Source: Pantoea deleyi
Lineage (GTDB): Bacteria > Pseudomonadota > Gammaproteobacteria > Enterobacterales > Enterobacteriaceae
Length of the DNA: 64,000 nt
Direction: 5' to 3'
Assembly: GCF_022647325.1 (NCBI RefSeq)
Contig: NZ_CP071407.1
Location: 124,001 to 188,000 of the forward strand
Made by a program: the position numbers and the translations under genes. This document shows positions 62,785 through 64,000 of the stretch, one piece after another. The notes beneath the pieces are model-generated. The model searched no databases. It was not told where the DNA came from and saw nothing but the letters and a program-made list of their open reading frames with translations. Numbering within the stretch: the stretch's first letter is position 1; every line of letters begins with the position of its first letter.

Positions 62785-63675
62785 TCAGAAAAGTGTGCGG
62801 CCTGAGGGCATTATATCGCACCACTGTTGTTTATAGTGCCAGGCCGGATTATAGGCACCCAGCGAAAAGATGAATTTCTTTTCTGAAGAGGCGGCTAATG
62901 CTTTAGCATGAAGAATGTTTTCCCAGAGTAAAACCGAGCCGATGCCAATGGATTTAAACTGCGGATCCATCCCGCCATTAAAATCTTCAAAATAGTACCA
63001 GTCGGGACACTCGACTTTATAATTGAGATCAAACGCGCAGGGTGAGTCGTTGATGAATAAGATTTTTCCAAAAATCATTTCCCGGAACAGCGTAAAGGTT
63101 TCAGTCAGAGTGTCGATATCCGTGCATTGAAGCTGATTCTGCCAGCGGAGATTGAACAGGCGCTGATAGATCGCGGCCAGCTCACCCGGCGAAAACCCGG
63201 AAACATCTTCGACCGTGCCACCCATTTTCGTGAATCGTCTCACCTCACCTGTGCGTTTTTTTGCCGTTTTAACCGAAAAGTCAGATTTAATATGGGCCAT
63301 TTTTTTCTTAAACAGATTATGGCGAATACTGTTAACTATCACGCCCGAAGAATGCGGCGATAACCGTTTTGTTCTGAAGGGCAGCAGGATTTTTGCTCCC
63401 GCCTTAACCGGCAGAATAAGATCGTCAAAGACAAAGGGCAGGCGCGATTTTTTATATTCCAGCGAACCATTCAGTGAAAAGATAGCGGCGACAGGCTGGC
63501 CGTTTACCCTTTTCAGGTAGTACTGAACCGCGACGCCTTCCCGCTCTGCCAGATAGGCGATGACGCGGGGATGGGTGCAGATGCTCCCGCCGAACGTCGT
63601 GTAAATCTGAGCGTAAGCCGAAGCGTCACACTCTTCCCAGCCGGTTTTTTTAAGTTTTAAGTGTGTTGTCAGCAT
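62785..63675 (-). CDS. mig-14: Mig-14-like antimicrobial-peptide resistance protein
   Basis: A 296-residue protein from the preferred ATG 63675 (MLTTHLKLKKTGWEECDASAYA). Its GNAT-like (FemX-type) layout, with the tract FGGSICTHPRVIAYLA near 28-43 and WYYFEDFNGGMDPQFKSIGIGSVLLWENI near 222-250 (read in parts), fits the Mig-14 family, which in Salmonella protects against cationic antimicrobial peptides and is PhoP-regulated. A perfect PhoP box lies upstream. The ATG at 63735 is less likely because the predicted -10 ends just 11 bases before it, leaving almost no leader. Identity is from family memory. Confidence 0.78.
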   Translation of the reverse strand: MLTTHLKLKKTGWEECDASAYAQIYTTFGGSICTHPRVIAYLAEREGVAVQYYLKRVNGQPVAAIFSLNGSLEYKKSRLPFVFDDLILPVKAGAKILLPFRTKRLSPHSSGVIVNSIRHNLFKKKMAHIKSDFSVKTAKKRTGEVRRFTKMGGTVEDVSGFSPGELAAIYQRLFNLRWQNQLQCTDIDTLTETFTLFREMIFGKILFINDSPCAFDLNYKVECPDWYYFEDFNGGMDPQFKSIGIGSVLLWENILHAKALAASSEKKFIFSLGAYNPAWHYKQQWCDIMPSGRTLF

Positions 63676-63745
63676 ACCTGCTCTCTTAAGTAAAATCTCA
63701 TGCGTAGCCCGCCAGACTGACGGCAGGATATTCATAACGGGCGAG

Positions 63746-63780
63746 GGTATAATTCATCTTATTTAAACAGGCGATAAACA
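63746..63780 (-). promoter_or_regulatory. PhoP box and promoter of mig-14
   Basis: Read on minus, TGTTTATCGCCTGTTTA (63780-63764) is an exact PhoP box: two TGTTTA hexamers with five bases between. Twelve bases further is TATACC (63751-63746), a plausible -10 element, giving the class I PhoP promoter spacing. This predicts induction by low magnesium, acid or antimicrobial peptides through PhoPQ, and a transcription start near 63739. The remainder, 63781-64000, shows no gene. Confidence 0.78.
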
Positions 63781-64000
63781 AAAGAATAACCAGGCGTGCT
63801 AAAACCGCTTTGTTTAGCTTCTGCACATGATCTACACACAGACGCAACGATTCCTCCATCTTTAATCCGTCAGAAGGGTTTCACTTATAAAAATCTGACT
63901 AAGTTCAGCAAAAATAATTTAAATAAAACTTGATCCAAAATGAGTAAGTTTGTTCAAATCAGCCGCAGGATCAGCAACACTCAGGGTTATTTCGTGACTG

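Noticed and set aside
1..64000. CRISPR array, insertion sequence, integrase or prophage structural genes
   Set aside because: I looked for regular repeats with spacers, transposase or integrase motifs and phage modules and saw none, apart from the isolated bor gene.

Overview
The window reads as an Enterobacterales genome segment, most like Pantoea or Erwinia. Supporting signs are an IraP-type anti-adaptor, a YmgB/AriR connector, FetAB, a Mig-14 protein with a PhoP box, a yia/sgb-type L-ascorbate/diketogulonate locus and moderately GC-rich coding DNA. The genus is inference. No rRNA, tRNA, CRISPR array or insertion sequence was found. The mix of accessory sugar, adhesion, chemotaxis and efflux genes would suit either a large accessory replicon or a variable chromosomal stretch.

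Layout. 0-1.8 kb: the 3' end of an assimilatory nitrate reductase gene and cobA (siroheme supply). 2-7.6 kb: a gene-poor stretch with two stress-connector genes (ymgB-like, iraP-like), a 45-aa zinc-ribbon protein, an unknown protein and yedK. 7.6-13.2 kb: a 1851-aa Bap-type Ig-repeat adhesin with a nearly perfect 1626-bp internal duplication. 13.3-25 kb: a stand-alone biotin ligase, two chemoreceptors, a serine dehydratase-like enzyme, a divergent LysR/oxidoreductase pair, a ZIP transporter, a 46-aa membrane peptide, a methyltransferase and an acetyltransferase.

25-37.5 kb: the metabolic core. An IclR regulator (yiaJ) faces two consecutive minus-strand units. The first holds a sugar ABC importer plus an SMP-30 lactonase. 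The second is yiaK-yiaL-MFS-lyxK-sgbH-sgbU-sgbE. Together they should import a sugar acid or lactone and convert it through 3-keto-L-gulonate-6-P to D-xylulose-5-P. The same 15-bp IclR-like operator, TGGAAT-N3-ATTTCA, precedes both units.

37.5-40.6 kb: a lower-GC islet with a secreted unknown, a Bor lipoprotein, an acetyltransferase and three degenerate copies of an intergenic hairpin element. 40.7-46.2 kb: a VIT transporter, then a tightly coupled operon (cytochrome b-like protein, thermostable-hemolysin family protein, AMP-forming ligase, haem-oxygenase-like diiron protein, SDR reductase, TPR protein). This looks like an uncharacterised acyl-modifying pathway and is the best candidate for an undescribed system. 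46.9-56.2 kb: a third chemoreceptor, several small membrane and secreted proteins, a cytochrome b561, a frameshifted DinB gene and the FetAB exporter. 56.4-62.6 kb: an MFP-RND-response regulator-sensor kinase efflux operon without its own outer-membrane channel. 62.8-63.8 kb: mig-14 behind a perfect PhoP box.
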